Part shown: positions 10,389 through 19,386 of the stretch, in pieces | Layout of the letters: every line of letters begins with the position of its first letter | Numbering within the stretch: the first letter of the stretch is position 1 | Assembly: GCA_900467745.1 (NCBI GenBank) | Contig: UBQW01000010.1 | Span: forward strand, 124,001-188,000 | Length of the DNA: 64,000 bases | Source: Hyphomicrobiales bacterium | GTDB taxonomy: Bacteria; Pseudomonadota; Alphaproteobacteria; Rhizobiales; Rhizobiaceae | Direction: 5' to 3' | The notes under the pieces: model-generated | Database searches by the model: none | What the model saw: only the letters and a program-made list of their open reading frames with translations | Told to the model about the DNA's origin: nothing | Translations under genes and position numbers: made by a program

Positions 10389-10925
10389 ATGACCTCTACG
10401 TGACAGGGATCGATGATCGACTGTCGCGAGGTCGCAATCCCTCACTCGCCAATACGGCGCCGAGCATCGGTGTCGCGTCAAAGAATGAGACCGACAATCC
10501 AATGGTTCTAGCCGCCAATCAATTCATCGATCGGATAGGTGATATCGACATGGCAGAGATCGTGGCCATCATGGCGGCTCGGGCGGATTCTACCAGTTAC
10601 GAAACTCGGCCCGAGGTAAAGGATTTTTCAGTAAGTATGATCGAAAAGCAGGTCGCCTTGCGGGACACCAGTCAGCACAGTCCCCACGGGCCGACTGGTC
10701 AAGCTGTTGCATTCCAAGGCTATTTGTAAATTGGATCGACGTCGCGCCACAATCAGTCTTTGCTGGAATCAGTTTTCATAAAAATTGAAGTATATGGCGA
10801 GGAGGGCCGCATTGACGCAGATACGGCAAGTGCGGCAGTGACGGCGCGCATGTTGCGTGACAAACTCGCCGCCGATGGAATCGACCAAGGTCCTTCCCAC
10901 GCTGAAATCTGAACGAGGAACAATC
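10389..10925. other. Divergent intergenic region between chemoreceptor and aminotransferase
   Basis: 537 bp without a supported gene. Short open frames here lack ribosome sites and protein-like composition. It should carry the divergent promoters of the chemoreceptor gene (leftward) and the aminotransferase gene (rightward). I see no clear repeat or operator. Confidence 0.5.
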
Positions 10926-11780
10926 TTGACCCGTACCGTATATCTGAACGGCAGCTGGCTCGCCGAGGCCGACGCAAAAGTCTCCGTGTTCGACCGCGGC
11001 TTCCTGTTCGCCGACGCGATCTACGAGGTCACCGGCGTTGTCGGCGGCAAGCTGCTTGAATATGCCGGTCACGCGGCCCGCCTTCGGCGATCCACGGCCG
11101 AACTCGGGATTACCTGCCCGCTGACGGAAGAGGAGTTGCTTGCCGTTCATCGCGAGATCGTCCGCAGGAACGACCTTCAGGAGGGCCTCATCTATCTGCA
11201 GATTTCGCGCGGCGCCGCCGATCGCGACTTTGCCTTTCCAACCGATGCTACGCCGACACTGGTCCTGTTCACCCAGGCCAGGGCCGTGCTCGACAATCCG
11301 AAGGTGAAGACCGGGATTTCGGTGGCGCTGGTTCCCGATCAGCGCTGGGTTCGGCGCGACATCAAGACGGTCCAACTGCTTTATCCGTCGATGGCGAAGA
11401 TGCAGGCCGCATCCGTCGGCGCCGACGACGCGTGGCTGGTTGAAGACGGCTTCGTCACCGAAGCAAGTTCAGCAACCGCACACATCATCAGCAAGGACGG
11501 GACACTGATCACGCGCGGCCTGTCGAACGCGATCCTGCATGGCATAACGCGCCTCAGCGTTCTCGACATCGCCCGCTGCGCCGGACTTGCCGTCGAGGAG
11601 CGCGCTTTCACGCCTGACGAAGCAAGGAATGCCGCCGAGGCCTTCATCACCTCGGCGACGAGTTTCGTTCTACCTGTCACCTCGATCGACGGGCAACCGA
11701 TCGGCGATGGCAAGCCGGGGCCTGAAACGCTGAAGCTTCGCCAGCTTTATATCGAAAACAAACTGGCGAACGCGATCTGA
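10926..11780 (+). CDS. D-amino-acid aminotransferase (PLP fold type IV)
   Basis: 284 aa. Transfers the amino group between D-amino acids and 2-oxo acids (D-alanine/2-oxoglutarate type). The family features are FDRGFLFADAIYEVTGV, the D-transaminase stretch YLQISRGAADRDFAFP, the PLP lysine Lys147 in RDIKTVQLL, and EASSATAHII near the phosphate site. TTG 10926 is chosen because it gives the normal family length and N-terminus (MTRTVYLNG) with GAGGAA 5 nt upstream; an in-frame ATG at 10857 would add 23 poorly conserved residues. It converges with the CMD-protein operon on the other strand. Possible roles are D-amino-acid use or D-glutamate/D-alanine supply for the wall. Confidence 0.88.
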   Translation: MTRTVYLNGSWLAEADAKVSVFDRGFLFADAIYEVTGVVGGKLLEYAGHAARLRRSTAELGITCPLTEEELLAVHREIVRRNDLQEGLIYLQISRGAADRDFAFPTDATPTLVLFTQARAVLDNPKVKTGISVALVPDQRWVRRDIKTVQLLYPSMAKMQAASVGADDAWLVEDGFVTEASSATAHIISKDGTLITRGLSNAILHGITRLSVLDIARCAGLAVEERAFTPDEARNAAEAFITSATSFVLPVTSIDGQPIGDGKPGPETLKLRQLYIENKLANAI

Positions 11781-11813
11781 TCCTTCCCGTCGTCCATTTG
11801 CGGGCGAAAGCCG

Positions 11814-12419
11814 CTATTTCGCCGGGGTGGGCTCGCCAAGCGAGAGCATCAGGCGGTTCGCCCAGTTGAAGAAGGCGGCGCCGTGAATGACATCGGCGAT
11901 CTCGAGATCGTCGAGACCCTCTTTGTGCAGCCGGTCGATCTGCTCCGCTCCGAATGCCGAGGGCGTCGCCGTCAAGGCGACCGATGCTTCGACCACGGCT
12001 TTCCAGCGACGGCTGGAAAGATCGGCATCGGTGCCTTCGTCGAGAAGCTTCTGAACCTCTTCGGTGCGCTTGGAGTGGTGCGAGGCAAAGCGGGAATGCA
12101 CGGAGGCGCAGAAGATGCATCCATTGCTGCGTGATGCGGCCGTCGCCGACAGCTCACGCTCGGCGCGCGGCAAACCGGCCTCGGTGTTGTAGAAGATGTC
12201 CTTGTCCGTCTTGGTGCGGGCTTCGAGAATCTCCGGATCGCGTGCAAGCAGCATGAAATATGGGGACTTCGCCCGCGAGGCGTCGACGAGGCCGGTCCAG
12301 TGCCGTTCGGTGAGCTCTCCCTCTGCAAGCGGTTCGAGCCAGGGCGTCCAGCCGATTTCAGCCTGCGTGAAGGCAGTCGGACGATTTTCGATCTGAGGAT
12401 GGATGACAATATCGGTCAT
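11814..12419 (-). CDS. Alkylhydroperoxidase-domain protein, Avi_7169-like
   Basis: 201 aa with the AhpD/carboxymuconolactone-decarboxylase core. The redox motif is NGCIFCASVH (Cys101, Cys104, His108), as in AhpD-type peroxidases. The C-terminal helix DLEIADVIHGAAFFNWANRLMLSLGEP is also typical of CMD-fold enzymes. I recognise it as the family named after Agrobacterium vitis Avi_7169, which co-occurs with the two genes upstream and a dipeptide-type ABC transporter. It is the last gene of the operon 19260 to 11814, 9 bp after its CMD partner. Function is unproven; the context suggests redox handling of a product or peroxide from the flavin monooxygenase. Confidence 0.82.
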   Translation of the reverse strand: MTDIVIHPQIENRPTAFTQAEIGWTPWLEPLAEGELTERHWTGLVDASRAKSPYFMLLARDPEILEARTKTDKDIFYNTEAGLPRAERELSATAASRSNGCIFCASVHSRFASHHSKRTEEVQKLLDEGTDADLSSRRWKAVVEASVALTATPSAFGAEQIDRLHKEGLDDLEIADVIHGAAFFNWANRLMLSLGEPTPAK

Positions 12420-12428
12420 GACGGCTCC

Positions 12429-13061
12429 TTATTCCGCGGCGGCGCGTGGAGCGCGCGCCTGCACTGCGGTGCCGAGCGCAGAAAGCGCGGCAACGACACG
12501 GATCTGGAAAGAGAGAAAGGCAACGAGCTGCGAGAGGGTGACGATGGCGGTTGTTGTCCAGCCGGCGTTAAGCAGCTTCTGCAACGCATCCGGGCTCGCT
12601 TCGCGCGGACGAAAAACAAGGAGATGCGCATGCTCCAGGGCCGCCGACAGTTTGGCGCCAAAAACGGCACGACCAAAATCCGATACGCTGTAGACCGGCC
12701 CAGGCCTGTCTTCGACCGACAACGGACCCGTCGGGTAGTGCCCATAGGGCCCCTCGGTTACAGCCTTGATAAGTTCCGTCCTCACCGCAGCCGCAAGGGA
12801 CGCGCCGCCGCTCGCTTCGCTTAGACCGGCCACGTAGAACTCTGTGGCACCAGCCGCTTGGTGAAGGCCGGCGACGAAAGCCGCAAGCACAAGCCGCTCG
12901 GCGCGCGTGACGTCCGTCTCGTTCACGGGCTCGAAGAGCGCGAGATAGCTCTTCTGGGCGTTGATGCGGGTTTCCGGGCGCTGGTTGCGGATGCGATCGA
13001 GAAACGAGCCTGGCTCGATGGCCGCCAGAAGGTCGATGATGTCGGGTGACTGCGTACTCAT
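12429..13061 (-). CDS. CMD-domain protein, Avi_7170-like
   Basis: 210 aa, helical, with a CMD-like core (RAERLVLAAFVAGLHQ, then LLNAGWTTTAIVTLSQLVAFLSFQIRV). It lacks the CxxC pair of its neighbour, so it is probably a non-redox partner or a subunit of a two-component CMD complex. It belongs to the family I recall as Avi_7170, found in the same locus as the luciferase-like monooxygenase. ATG 13061 follows GGAAAGGAA-type purines. It is encoded between the monooxygenase and the CxxC protein with short gaps (24 and 9 bp). No biochemical role is known to me. Confidence 0.75.
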   Translation of the reverse strand: MSTQSPDIIDLLAAIEPGSFLDRIRNQRPETRINAQKSYLALFEPVNETDVTRAERLVLAAFVAGLHQAAGATEFYVAGLSEASGGASLAAAVRTELIKAVTEGPYGHYPTGPLSVEDRPGPVYSVSDFGRAVFGAKLSAALEHAHLLVFRPREASPDALQKLLNAGWTTTAIVTLSQLVAFLSFQIRVVAALSALGTAVQARAPRAAAE

Positions 13062-13085
13062 ATGGGTTCCTTTCCTGGTGGCAGC

Positions 13086-14150
13086 CTAAGCCGTGGCCAA
13101 GCGTCGTTCCTGTGTTTTCGCGTTCGCCGGCCTTGAAGTGTTTGGGTTCCAGCCAAGCGCGGGCGCGACTTCGCCGGCGATCAGTTCCAGCGATCGCAGG
13201 ATGTACTCGTGCGGCGGATCGACGGAATGGACCTGGAAAACGAGATCGGTAACGCGCTCAAGCGCCGTGTCGGCTTTCAAGGAGGCGATCACATCCTCAG
13301 GCGTGCCAACATGGACTTCGAACGCCCGGATGAGATCTTCAGTCCTGGTGCTTGCCACCTTGTGGCCGCTGGCAATGAAACGCTCCGCGCTGCGGCGAAC
13401 CCCTATTTCTGCGAAGTGAAGAGCCTGCTGGCGATCGTCGGCCACGAACAGGCTTCTTGATCCGAGGATACGCGGCGCCCTGCCCTGCGGCAGGTTTTCG
13501 AGATAGGCGTCGATGATCGGATTTTGCAGCTCCCAGAGCCGCGTGTCGGGAGCATCCGCTGAGCGCGGCTGTGTGCGCGACAGCATCAGCCCATCACCAT
13601 CGCGCCCTGCCCGCTCGCCGCCGCCGACCGAAAATGTTGCCTGCCAGACCCGGTCCAGAAGATGCGGCGCGGTGGGATAGAGCCGGCTGTCACCGGCAAG
13701 CGGGCGTCCCGCCCAAGCGTCGCGGACGGTTGCCAGGCTTTTGGCATAGACAGCTGCGCGACCACTGCTCTCCAAGCCGAAAGGCAGGAAGGACGCAGGC
13801 GTTCCACCCGTTCCGAAGCCGATTTCGAGACGATTGTTCGAGAGAATGTCGAGTACGGCGGTATCTTCGGCCACACGCACCGCGCTTTCCATCGGCAGCG
13901 TGATCACGCCGGTCCCGAGCCTGATCCGCGAAGTCCGAGCCGCGAGCTCCGCCAGGAAGATCAGCGGCGACGGGAGACCGCCTTCGTCACCATCAAAATG
14001 ATGCTGCGCCACCCAGGCGCTGTCGAAGCCAAGTTTCTCGGCATGAACGATCTGCTCGGCAACCAGCCGGTAGCGCGTGGCCGCATCGGCCTGATCGAGC
14101 ACGCGACTGAAAAAGCCCAGGCGCTTCGGCGGGATTGCCTTCGTCATCAT
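13086..14150 (-). CDS. Luciferase-like FMN-dependent monooxygenase, KPN_01858-like
   Basis: 354 aa, a TIM-barrel flavin enzyme of the bacterial luciferase family. Visible features are AEKLGFDSAWVAQHHFDGDEGGLPSP, TSRIRLGTGVITLP, EIGFGTGGTP and VFQVHSVDPPHEYILRSLELIAGEVAP. Such enzymes use FMNH2 and O2, often supplied by a separate reductase, to oxygenate small organic substrates; no reductase gene is seen here. The start overlaps the stop of the ABC ATPase gene (ATGA), so translation is coupled to the transporter. It sits in the conserved locus with two CMD proteins and a dipeptide-like transporter. The substrate is unknown; the ligand of the transporter is the obvious candidate. Confidence 0.82.
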   Translation of the reverse strand: MMTKAIPPKRLGFFSRVLDQADAATRYRLVAEQIVHAEKLGFDSAWVAQHHFDGDEGGLPSPLIFLAELAARTSRIRLGTGVITLPMESAVRVAEDTAVLDILSNNRLEIGFGTGGTPASFLPFGLESSGRAAVYAKSLATVRDAWAGRPLAGDSRLYPTAPHLLDRVWQATFSVGGGERAGRDGDGLMLSRTQPRSADAPDTRLWELQNPIIDAYLENLPQGRAPRILGSRSLFVADDRQQALHFAEIGVRRSAERFIASGHKVASTRTEDLIRAFEVHVGTPEDVIASLKADTALERVTDLVFQVHSVDPPHEYILRSLELIAGEVAPALGWNPNTSRPANAKTQERRLATA

Positions 14151-15835
14151 TTGCCTCCCGTATTCGTCAAGGTGGATGATCCCCGTGCAGGGGTGAATGT
14201 CTTGCCCGGAATTGCGGCGATGAGATCGCGCGTATAATCGCTTGCCGGGTTGCCGAAGACCTGATCGACCGGGCCGCTGTCGACCAGTTTTCCGCCGTTA
14301 AGCACCGAGACCGTGTCGGCGATCTGGCGAACGACGGCGAGGTCGTGTGAGACGAAGAGATAGGTCAGGCCGAGCTCGCGCTGAAGATCGCCGAGCAGAG
14401 CCAGAATCTGCGCCTGCACGGTCACGTCGAGAGCGCAGACGGCCTCATCAAGCACCAGGATTTTCGGCTTCAATATCAAGGCGCGGGCAATGGCGACGCG
14501 TTGCCTCTGCCCGCCTGAAAGCGCCTGTGGCCGCCTGTCCAGCACATCATCCGGAAGCCCGACCTTGGCGATGATCGCATCAACCCGCGCCATTCGCTCG
14601 CCTCGCGCCACCGGCTCGAAGTTCAAAAGCGGCTCCTCGACGATGCGCCGGATCGTCTGACGCGGATCGAGCGAGCCCAAGGGGTTCTGGTAAACGAGCT
14701 GTATCGTCTTGCGGAAGAGCCGCAACGTCTCGCCGCGCAACTCCGAGAGCGGCAGGCCATCGACGAGCACCCGACCCGACGTCGGCTTTTCGAAGGCCGA
14801 GATGATGCGGATGCTCGTCGTCTTGCCCGAGCCGGATTCGCCGACGAGGGCGTGCGTCGTGCCCCGCCGAACGGAAAACGATATGTCGTCGACCGCACAG
14901 AAGCGCCCGTCACCGCCGATGCCGAAATCCTTGACCAGGTTTTCGACGACAATGATGTCGTCGCTTCGTTGATCCAGCGGCGACGTTGTCACAATACGCG
15001 GGCGTTGGTTGAGCGATGGCGCGTCCAACAGGAGCTGGCGCGTATAGGCGCTCTTGGGGGCGGCAACCACATCCGCGGTGCGACCTTCCTCCTGGATACG
15101 ACCGTTCTTAAGCACGATCAGCCGATCCGATCGGTCAACCGCCACGCCAAGATCATGCGTAACGAGAAGGATCGCGGTACCATATTCCCGGCGAAGCTCA
15201 TCGATCAGATCGAGAATGTGTTTCTGCACCGTCACGTCGAGCGCGCTTGTCGGCTCGTCGGCGATGATGAGCGCAGGCTTCAACGCGATGGCGATGGCGA
15301 TCAGCACGCGTTGCTTCATGCCACCGGAGAGCTCGTGTGGATATTGCTGCGCGCGCAGCCTCGGCTCGCTGAGACCGACCCGTTCCAGAAGCTCGACAGC
15401 CTGCGCATAGGCAACCGGACCCGATGCCTTGCCATGTATGGCGAGAATTTCGGCCACCTGCTTGCCGATCGTCTTGACGGGATTGAGCGAATTGCCAGGG
15501 TCCTGCGGCACAAGGCTGATGACCGCGCCGCGAATGCCGTCGAGCCGCCGTTGCGGCCAGCCGGCGATCTCCTCGCCGTTCAATCGGATGCTGCCGGCTT
15601 CAAGCCTGCCGTTGTCAGACAGGAGGCCGATGATCGCCTGCGCCGTCGAGCTCTTGCCCGAGCCGGATTCGCCGACCAGGGCGACGACCTCGCCGGGATT
15701 GACACGGAAATCTATTCCGTGAACGGCAGTCCGGCTTCCGCCGCGGACTTCATAGCTAACCGTAAGTCCTGCAACATCGAGCACTGGCGATGGCTGGAAT
15801 GGGTCCCTTGGTAGATCGTTCGGTCTTATCGTCAT
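14147..15835 (-). CDS. ABC transporter ATPase, two fused nucleotide-binding domains (DppDF type)
   Basis: 562 aa with two complete ATPase domains. Domain 1 has Walker [11 protein letters not shown], signature LSGGMKQR and Walker [13 protein letters not shown]. Domain 2 has GESGSGKTTS, LSGGQRQR and ILVLDEAVCALD, where the usual EPTSALD is changed but the catalytic Glu is kept. It powers the dipeptide/nickel-type permease encoded just upstream. ATG 15835 overlaps the permease stop (ATGA); a long in-frame extension to 16570 is an overlap with the permease gene in another frame and is not real. In the same operon as the luciferase-like gene. Confidence 0.9.
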   Translation of the reverse strand: MTIRPNDLPRDPFQPSPVLDVAGLTVSYEVRGGSRTAVHGIDFRVNPGEVVALVGESGSGKSSTAQAIIGLLSDNGRLEAGSIRLNGEEIAGWPQRRLDGIRGAVISLVPQDPGNSLNPVKTIGKQVAEILAIHGKASGPVAYAQAVELLERVGLSEPRLRAQQYPHELSGGMKQRVLIAIAIALKPALIIADEPTSALDVTVQKHILDLIDELRREYGTAILLVTHDLGVAVDRSDRLIVLKNGRIQEEGRTADVVAAPKSAYTRQLLLDAPSLNQRPRIVTTSPLDQRSDDIIVVENLVKDFGIGGDGRFCAVDDISFSVRRGTTHALVGESGSGKTTSIRIISAFEKPTSGRVLVDGLPLSELRGETLRLFRKTIQLVYQNPLGSLDPRQTIRRIVEEPLLNFEPVARGERMARVDAIIAKVGLPDDVLDRRPQALSGGQRQRVAIARALILKPKILVLDEAVCALDVTVQAQILALLGDLQRELGLTYLFVSHDLAVVRQIADTVSVLNGGKLVDSGPVDQVFGNPASDYTRDLIAAIPGKTFTPARGSSTLTNTGGK

Positions 15836-16716
15836 CTGTCTCCTCCTCCGATTGCCTGGCTGATGCGGTTGACGCAAAGCACCACGAGAACAACGACGAC
15901 GCCCGGCGCTGCGGTCAGCCACCACGCGGTCGCAATGTAATTGCGACCCTCGGCGATCAGGAGCCCCCATTCCGGCGTCGGTGGCGGCGCGCCGTATCCG
16001 AGGAAGCCGAGCGTCGACAATTGCAGGATTGCCGATCCCACCTGTAGCGCTGCGAAGGCGATGACAGAGGTCAGCGAATTGGGCAGGATATGGCGCCAAA
16101 GGACGCTCAGAAACCTGCCGCCGCTGCCGAAGGCCGCTTCGACATACTCGCTGCGCCGGACCGTCACGACTTCGGAGCGCACGATGCGGGCGAAGCTCGC
16201 GACCGAGGTAATGCCGACAGCGATCGCGGCGTTGAGCGTACCGAAGCCGAGAAGGATGATGATGCTGAGGGAGAGCAGCAGGACAGGGATCGACAGCAGG
16301 ACATCCACCAGCCGCATGATCACGGTTTCCGTGCGGCCTCCGAGCGAACCGGCAAGCACGCCAAGCGTGGTTCCGAGAGCAAGCCCAATCGCGACGGCCG
16401 CCAGGGCTCCCGATAGCGAATGCACAGAGCCATGCACCAGGCGTGCGAAGAGATCGCGCCCAAGTGCATCCGTTCCAAGGATATGCCTCAGGCTCGGCGC
16501 TTTCAGCTGCTGGCCGGGAAGCCCCTTGATCGGATCGTAGGATGTAAACAGCAACGGAACGACGGCCCACAAGAGGACGATCACAAGCACGACGACTGCG
16601 AGCACGAGGCTGACATCGACACGCTGCCTGCGTGGCGCATTGGCCGATGCCGGATTGCCGACGCTGTCGGCATTAGCGATTTCGAGTGGGCGTTCGGCGA
16701 CATCAAGGCTCGTCAT
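15832..16716 (-). CDS. ABC transporter permease, DppC type
   Basis: 294 aa. The N-terminal cytoplasmic segment is followed by TM1 (VSLVLAVVVLVIVLLWAVV) and the N-terminal DppC motif HILGTDALGRDLFARLVHG. Five further membrane spans surround the EAA loop (YVEAAFGSGGRFLSVLWRHILPN), which contacts the ATPase. The C-terminal GYGAPPPTPEWGLLIAEG is typical of this family. Start and stop overlap its neighbours by ATGA on both sides, so the transporter genes are translated as a unit. Inner-membrane half of the importer whose binding-protein gene is broken. Confidence 0.9.
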   Translation of the reverse strand: MTSLDVAERPLEIANADSVGNPASANAPRRQRVDVSLVLAVVVLVIVLLWAVVPLLFTSYDPIKGLPGQQLKAPSLRHILGTDALGRDLFARLVHGSVHSLSGALAAVAIGLALGTTLGVLAGSLGGRTETVIMRLVDVLLSIPVLLLSLSIIILLGFGTLNAAIAVGITSVASFARIVRSEVVTVRRSEYVEAAFGSGGRFLSVLWRHILPNSLTSVIAFAALQVGSAILQLSTLGFLGYGAPPPTPEWGLLIAEGRNYIATAWWLTAAPGVVVVLVVLCVNRISQAIGGGDR

Positions 16717-17657
16717 CGTGCAGTCTCCGGCTTGGCTTTGAGCCGCGGATCGAGAATGGGGTAGAGAAGATCGACCAGAAGATTGACGGTGACGAAAGCA
16801 GCGGCCGACAGCACGACGATCGCCTGCAACACCGCCACGTCCTGGAAATTAACCGCCTGCTCGGTGAGGCTGCCAATGCCGTTGAGGCCGAAGACGGTTT
16901 CAGTGATCACGGCGCCGGCAAGGAGTTCACCGAACAACACGCCGCCGACGGTCAGCACGGGCAGAACCGCGTTCTTCGCGACGTGCCGCCACAGAACCCC
17001 GGCATGCGATGCTCCCTTGGCGCGCGCCACGGCAACAAAAGGCCGCGTTTTGACCTGGTCGATGTTTCGGAGAAGGATCTGTGCCAGCGGCGCGGAAATG
17101 GGAACAGCGATGGCAAGCACGGGCAATATCAAGCCTTCCCACGGTCCCGGATTGATCACAGGAACCAACCGCAGGCGGAACGAGAAAATCTGGATCAACA
17201 TGATCCCGAGCCAGAAGGTCGGCACGGACACGAATAGCGAGGGCACCGACTGAATGATGCCGCGCAGCCTGCCAAAGCCCTGGATGTTGGCGAGGATGGC
17301 CAAGAGGACGGCAATCGCGACGGCAACGACGAAAGCAAAGCCGGCGAGGCGGACCGTGGGAGGCAGGTTCGTCGCAAGCTGTGCGCTGACGGCCACGCCT
17401 GCCTGCAGCGAGTAGCCGAAGTCGCCGACCAGGAACCGTCCAGCGGTGTGCAGATACTGCGTCAACACGGTGCCGTCAGCTGCGTATGCCGCGCGAATGT
17501 CGGCCAGTTGCTCGGGGCTCAGGCCATATTCCGGGTTCTGGAATTTGATCAGCACGGCATCTCCAGGCATCGCCTGCAAAAGGACGAAAGAGATCGTGAA
17601 TGCGGCCCACAGCACCAGCAGTGCCTGACCTATGCGTGACGTAATGTAGCGGGCCAT
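16713..17657 (-). CDS. ABC transporter permease, DppB type
   Basis: 314 aa, with TM1 (IGQALLVLWAAFTISFVLLQ) and the DppB motifs QYLHTAGRFLVGDFGYSL and VPTFWLGIMLIQIF. The EAA-type loop is VAVARAKGASHAGVLWRHVAKNAVLP, and the C-terminal AVITETVFGLNGIGSL is also typical. It pairs with the DppC-type permease encoded next (ATGA overlap). The broken substrate-binding protein gene ends 50 bp upstream. The gene itself is intact. Confidence 0.9.
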   Translation of the reverse strand: MARYITSRIGQALLVLWAAFTISFVLLQAMPGDAVLIKFQNPEYGLSPEQLADIRAAYAADGTVLTQYLHTAGRFLVGDFGYSLQAGVAVSAQLATNLPPTVRLAGFAFVVAVAIAVLLAILANIQGFGRLRGIIQSVPSLFVSVPTFWLGIMLIQIFSFRLRLVPVINPGPWEGLILPVLAIAVPISAPLAQILLRNIDQVKTRPFVAVARAKGASHAGVLWRHVAKNAVLPVLTVGGVLFGELLAGAVITETVFGLNGIGSLTEQAVNFQDVAVLQAIVVLSAAAFVTVNLLVDLLYPILDPRLKAKPETAR

Positions 17658-17707
17658 ACCGATCCCTTCGCGTCAGGGGCGTGCCCGGCGAACGCCGGGC
17701 ACATCGT

Positions 17708-19260
17708 TCAGTGCGCGGCAATCCAGGTGCCGTAAAAGCTCGGGCGACCGACGGCTTCGAAAGCGACGCCATTGACGTAAGGAGCGCCAGCGAAGGCTTG
17801 CGGCTCCTCGAAGATCGGGATCGCGTAAGCCTGGTCGATAACGTAGTTCTGGACATCGCCGGCGATCGCCAACCGCTTGGCGCGATCAGGCTCCGAGGAC
17901 AGTTTCTCAAGCAACCCGTTCAGCTTGTCGTCGACGAAAGATTTGACCTTGTCGCTGGGCCCGCCTTTCTGGCGAAGAACGTCCCGGTTCTTCGGATAGT
18001 ATTGGCTCTTGATGACGTCAGGATCGGCGCGGCCGACCATAGCAGGAGAGACCGGCGTCTTTGCGGGATCCAGGTCATCGACGGTCTTGCTGCCAGCGTC
18101 GCCCGCAAGGACATTGAGCGTCACGCCAAGCTTTGCCCATCCTTTTCGCGAACGCCGTTAGCGCCAGGTTTCCAGCCGGCTTCGTCGAGAAGTTTGGCAG
18201 CCTTGTCACCGTCATAGGCGAGCTTGGGCGACAGATCGACATAGCTTTGCGCAGTGGAGGCTATGATCGATTTCGCTTGCGGATAATTTGCCGGCTACAA
18301 TGTCGAGATAATTTCGGCGCTGTTGGTCCCGTGAAGCAGTGCCTGGCGCACCCTGATATCCGAGACAAGCGGATTGTCTGGCCGGAACACGACGCTGTTG
18401 TTCACGCCGCGCGTCGAAGCGGCGTAGATCTTGTAGCCCTGGCTTTCGACCTGTTCTTCGTCATAGGCCTGAACCTGGCGGATGAAGTCCGCCTGTCCCG
18501 ACAGCAGTGCGCCGATCCGCACGCTGTCTTCGCCGGTGATGATGTATTTGATGCCGTCGAGATAAGCGCGCCCCTGATGTTCGAGCTTTGTCGGGCCCCA
18601 GCCGTAATCGGTGCGTACCTTCAGGCTAAGCTCCTTGCCGAGCGTCTCGCTGTCGACGACGAAGGGACCCGAACCGACAATCTTGGTCGCATCGCCGAGC
18701 TGATCAAACGGCAGGGCAAGCGTCTTCAGCGACACAAGGCCGGATCCAATGACCGACGTACCCTGCAGGAAGCCCGGAGATGGCTTCTCGAAATAGAACT
18801 TCACCGTCAGCGGATCGATGACCTCGGAACGATCATAATTGTTGATCACTTCCGATACCGGCTGTTTCAGCTCCTTGTTGCCAAGACCGAAGGTATCGAA
18901 ATTCTTGGCGACCGCGTTGGCATCGAGCGGCGAGCCGTCCGAGAAGGTCACGCCCTTGCGCAGCTTGAACGTATACTCGGTGGCGTTTTCGTTCACCGTC
19001 CAGGATTCGGCGATCCACGGTTCGATCTCGAGCGTCTTCGGGTTCTGATAGGTCAGCTTGTCGGTGATCTGGTTCAGTACCCCACCGTTCGGATAAAAGC
19101 CCCCGGCCGGTGGATAGAGGTTGGTGTGGGGCTGTTGCTCCAGATAGATCAACGTGCCACCTTCCACGGGCTTGACGGGTTCCTCGGCCCAGGCGTGTGC
19201 AGCGGTTGCCGCGATCGTGCCGGCAAGAAGAAGGCTCTTTAACGTCGTCGTGAAGCTCAT
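17708..19260 (-). pseudogene. Broken ABC substrate-binding protein gene (KPN_01854-like, SBP family 5)
   Basis: The N-terminal part (19260-18295, 321 codons) carries a normal signal peptide (LLLAGTIAATAAHAWAEE) and SBP family 5 features (GGTLIYLEQQPHTNLYPP, LRKGVTFSDGSPLDANAV). It stops at TAG 18297-18295. The same frame continues with protein-like sequence (PANYPQAKSIIAS, then DEAGWKPGANGVREKDG) to a TGA at 18123-18121. The C-terminal 138 codons continue in another frame (KLGVTLNVLAGDAG, then RPSFYGTWIAAH) to 17708. There are therefore two independent lesions. At the second (about 18130-18140) the residues expected between GK-x-L and LGVTL in this family appear to be missing, which suggests a frame-changing deletion. 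The downstream permease, ATPase and enzyme genes are intact. Confidence 0.85.
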
Positions 19261-19312
19261 CGATTTTCCCTCTGAAACAGATGAGAAACGATAATTGGAT
19301 AGGCATATAGTA

Positions 19313-19332
19313 TATAGAATTAGTATTCTATA
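19313..19332. promoter_or_regulatory. Perfect 20-bp inverted repeat in promoter of the CMD/luciferase transporter operon
   Basis: TATAGAAT-TAGT-ATTCTATA, arms of 8 bp with no mismatch, lies 53 bp upstream of the binding-protein start codon in an AT-rich stretch with promoter-like TATA sequences. It is a good candidate operator. No regulator gene adjoins it, so a trans-acting regulator would be encoded elsewhere. Confidence 0.55.
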
Positions 19333-19386
19333 ATCGCCAAACTACGGGGAAATTCTCCGATGCGGTCAGCGCAAACCTTTGGAATT

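Noticed and set aside
10400..10729. 109-codon frame in the chemoreceptor-aminotransferase gap
   Set aside because: It overlaps the chemoreceptor promoter, has no family and no ribosome site.
15836..16570. N-terminal extension of the double ABC ATPase (to 807 codons)
   Set aside because: The extra part lies over the DppC permease in another frame; the ATG overlapping the permease stop is the real start.
17708..18124. Separate 138-aa gene downstream of a truncated SBP
   Set aside because: Its residues continue the SBP family C-terminus and the intervening frame still reads as SBP, so a broken single gene is the better explanation.
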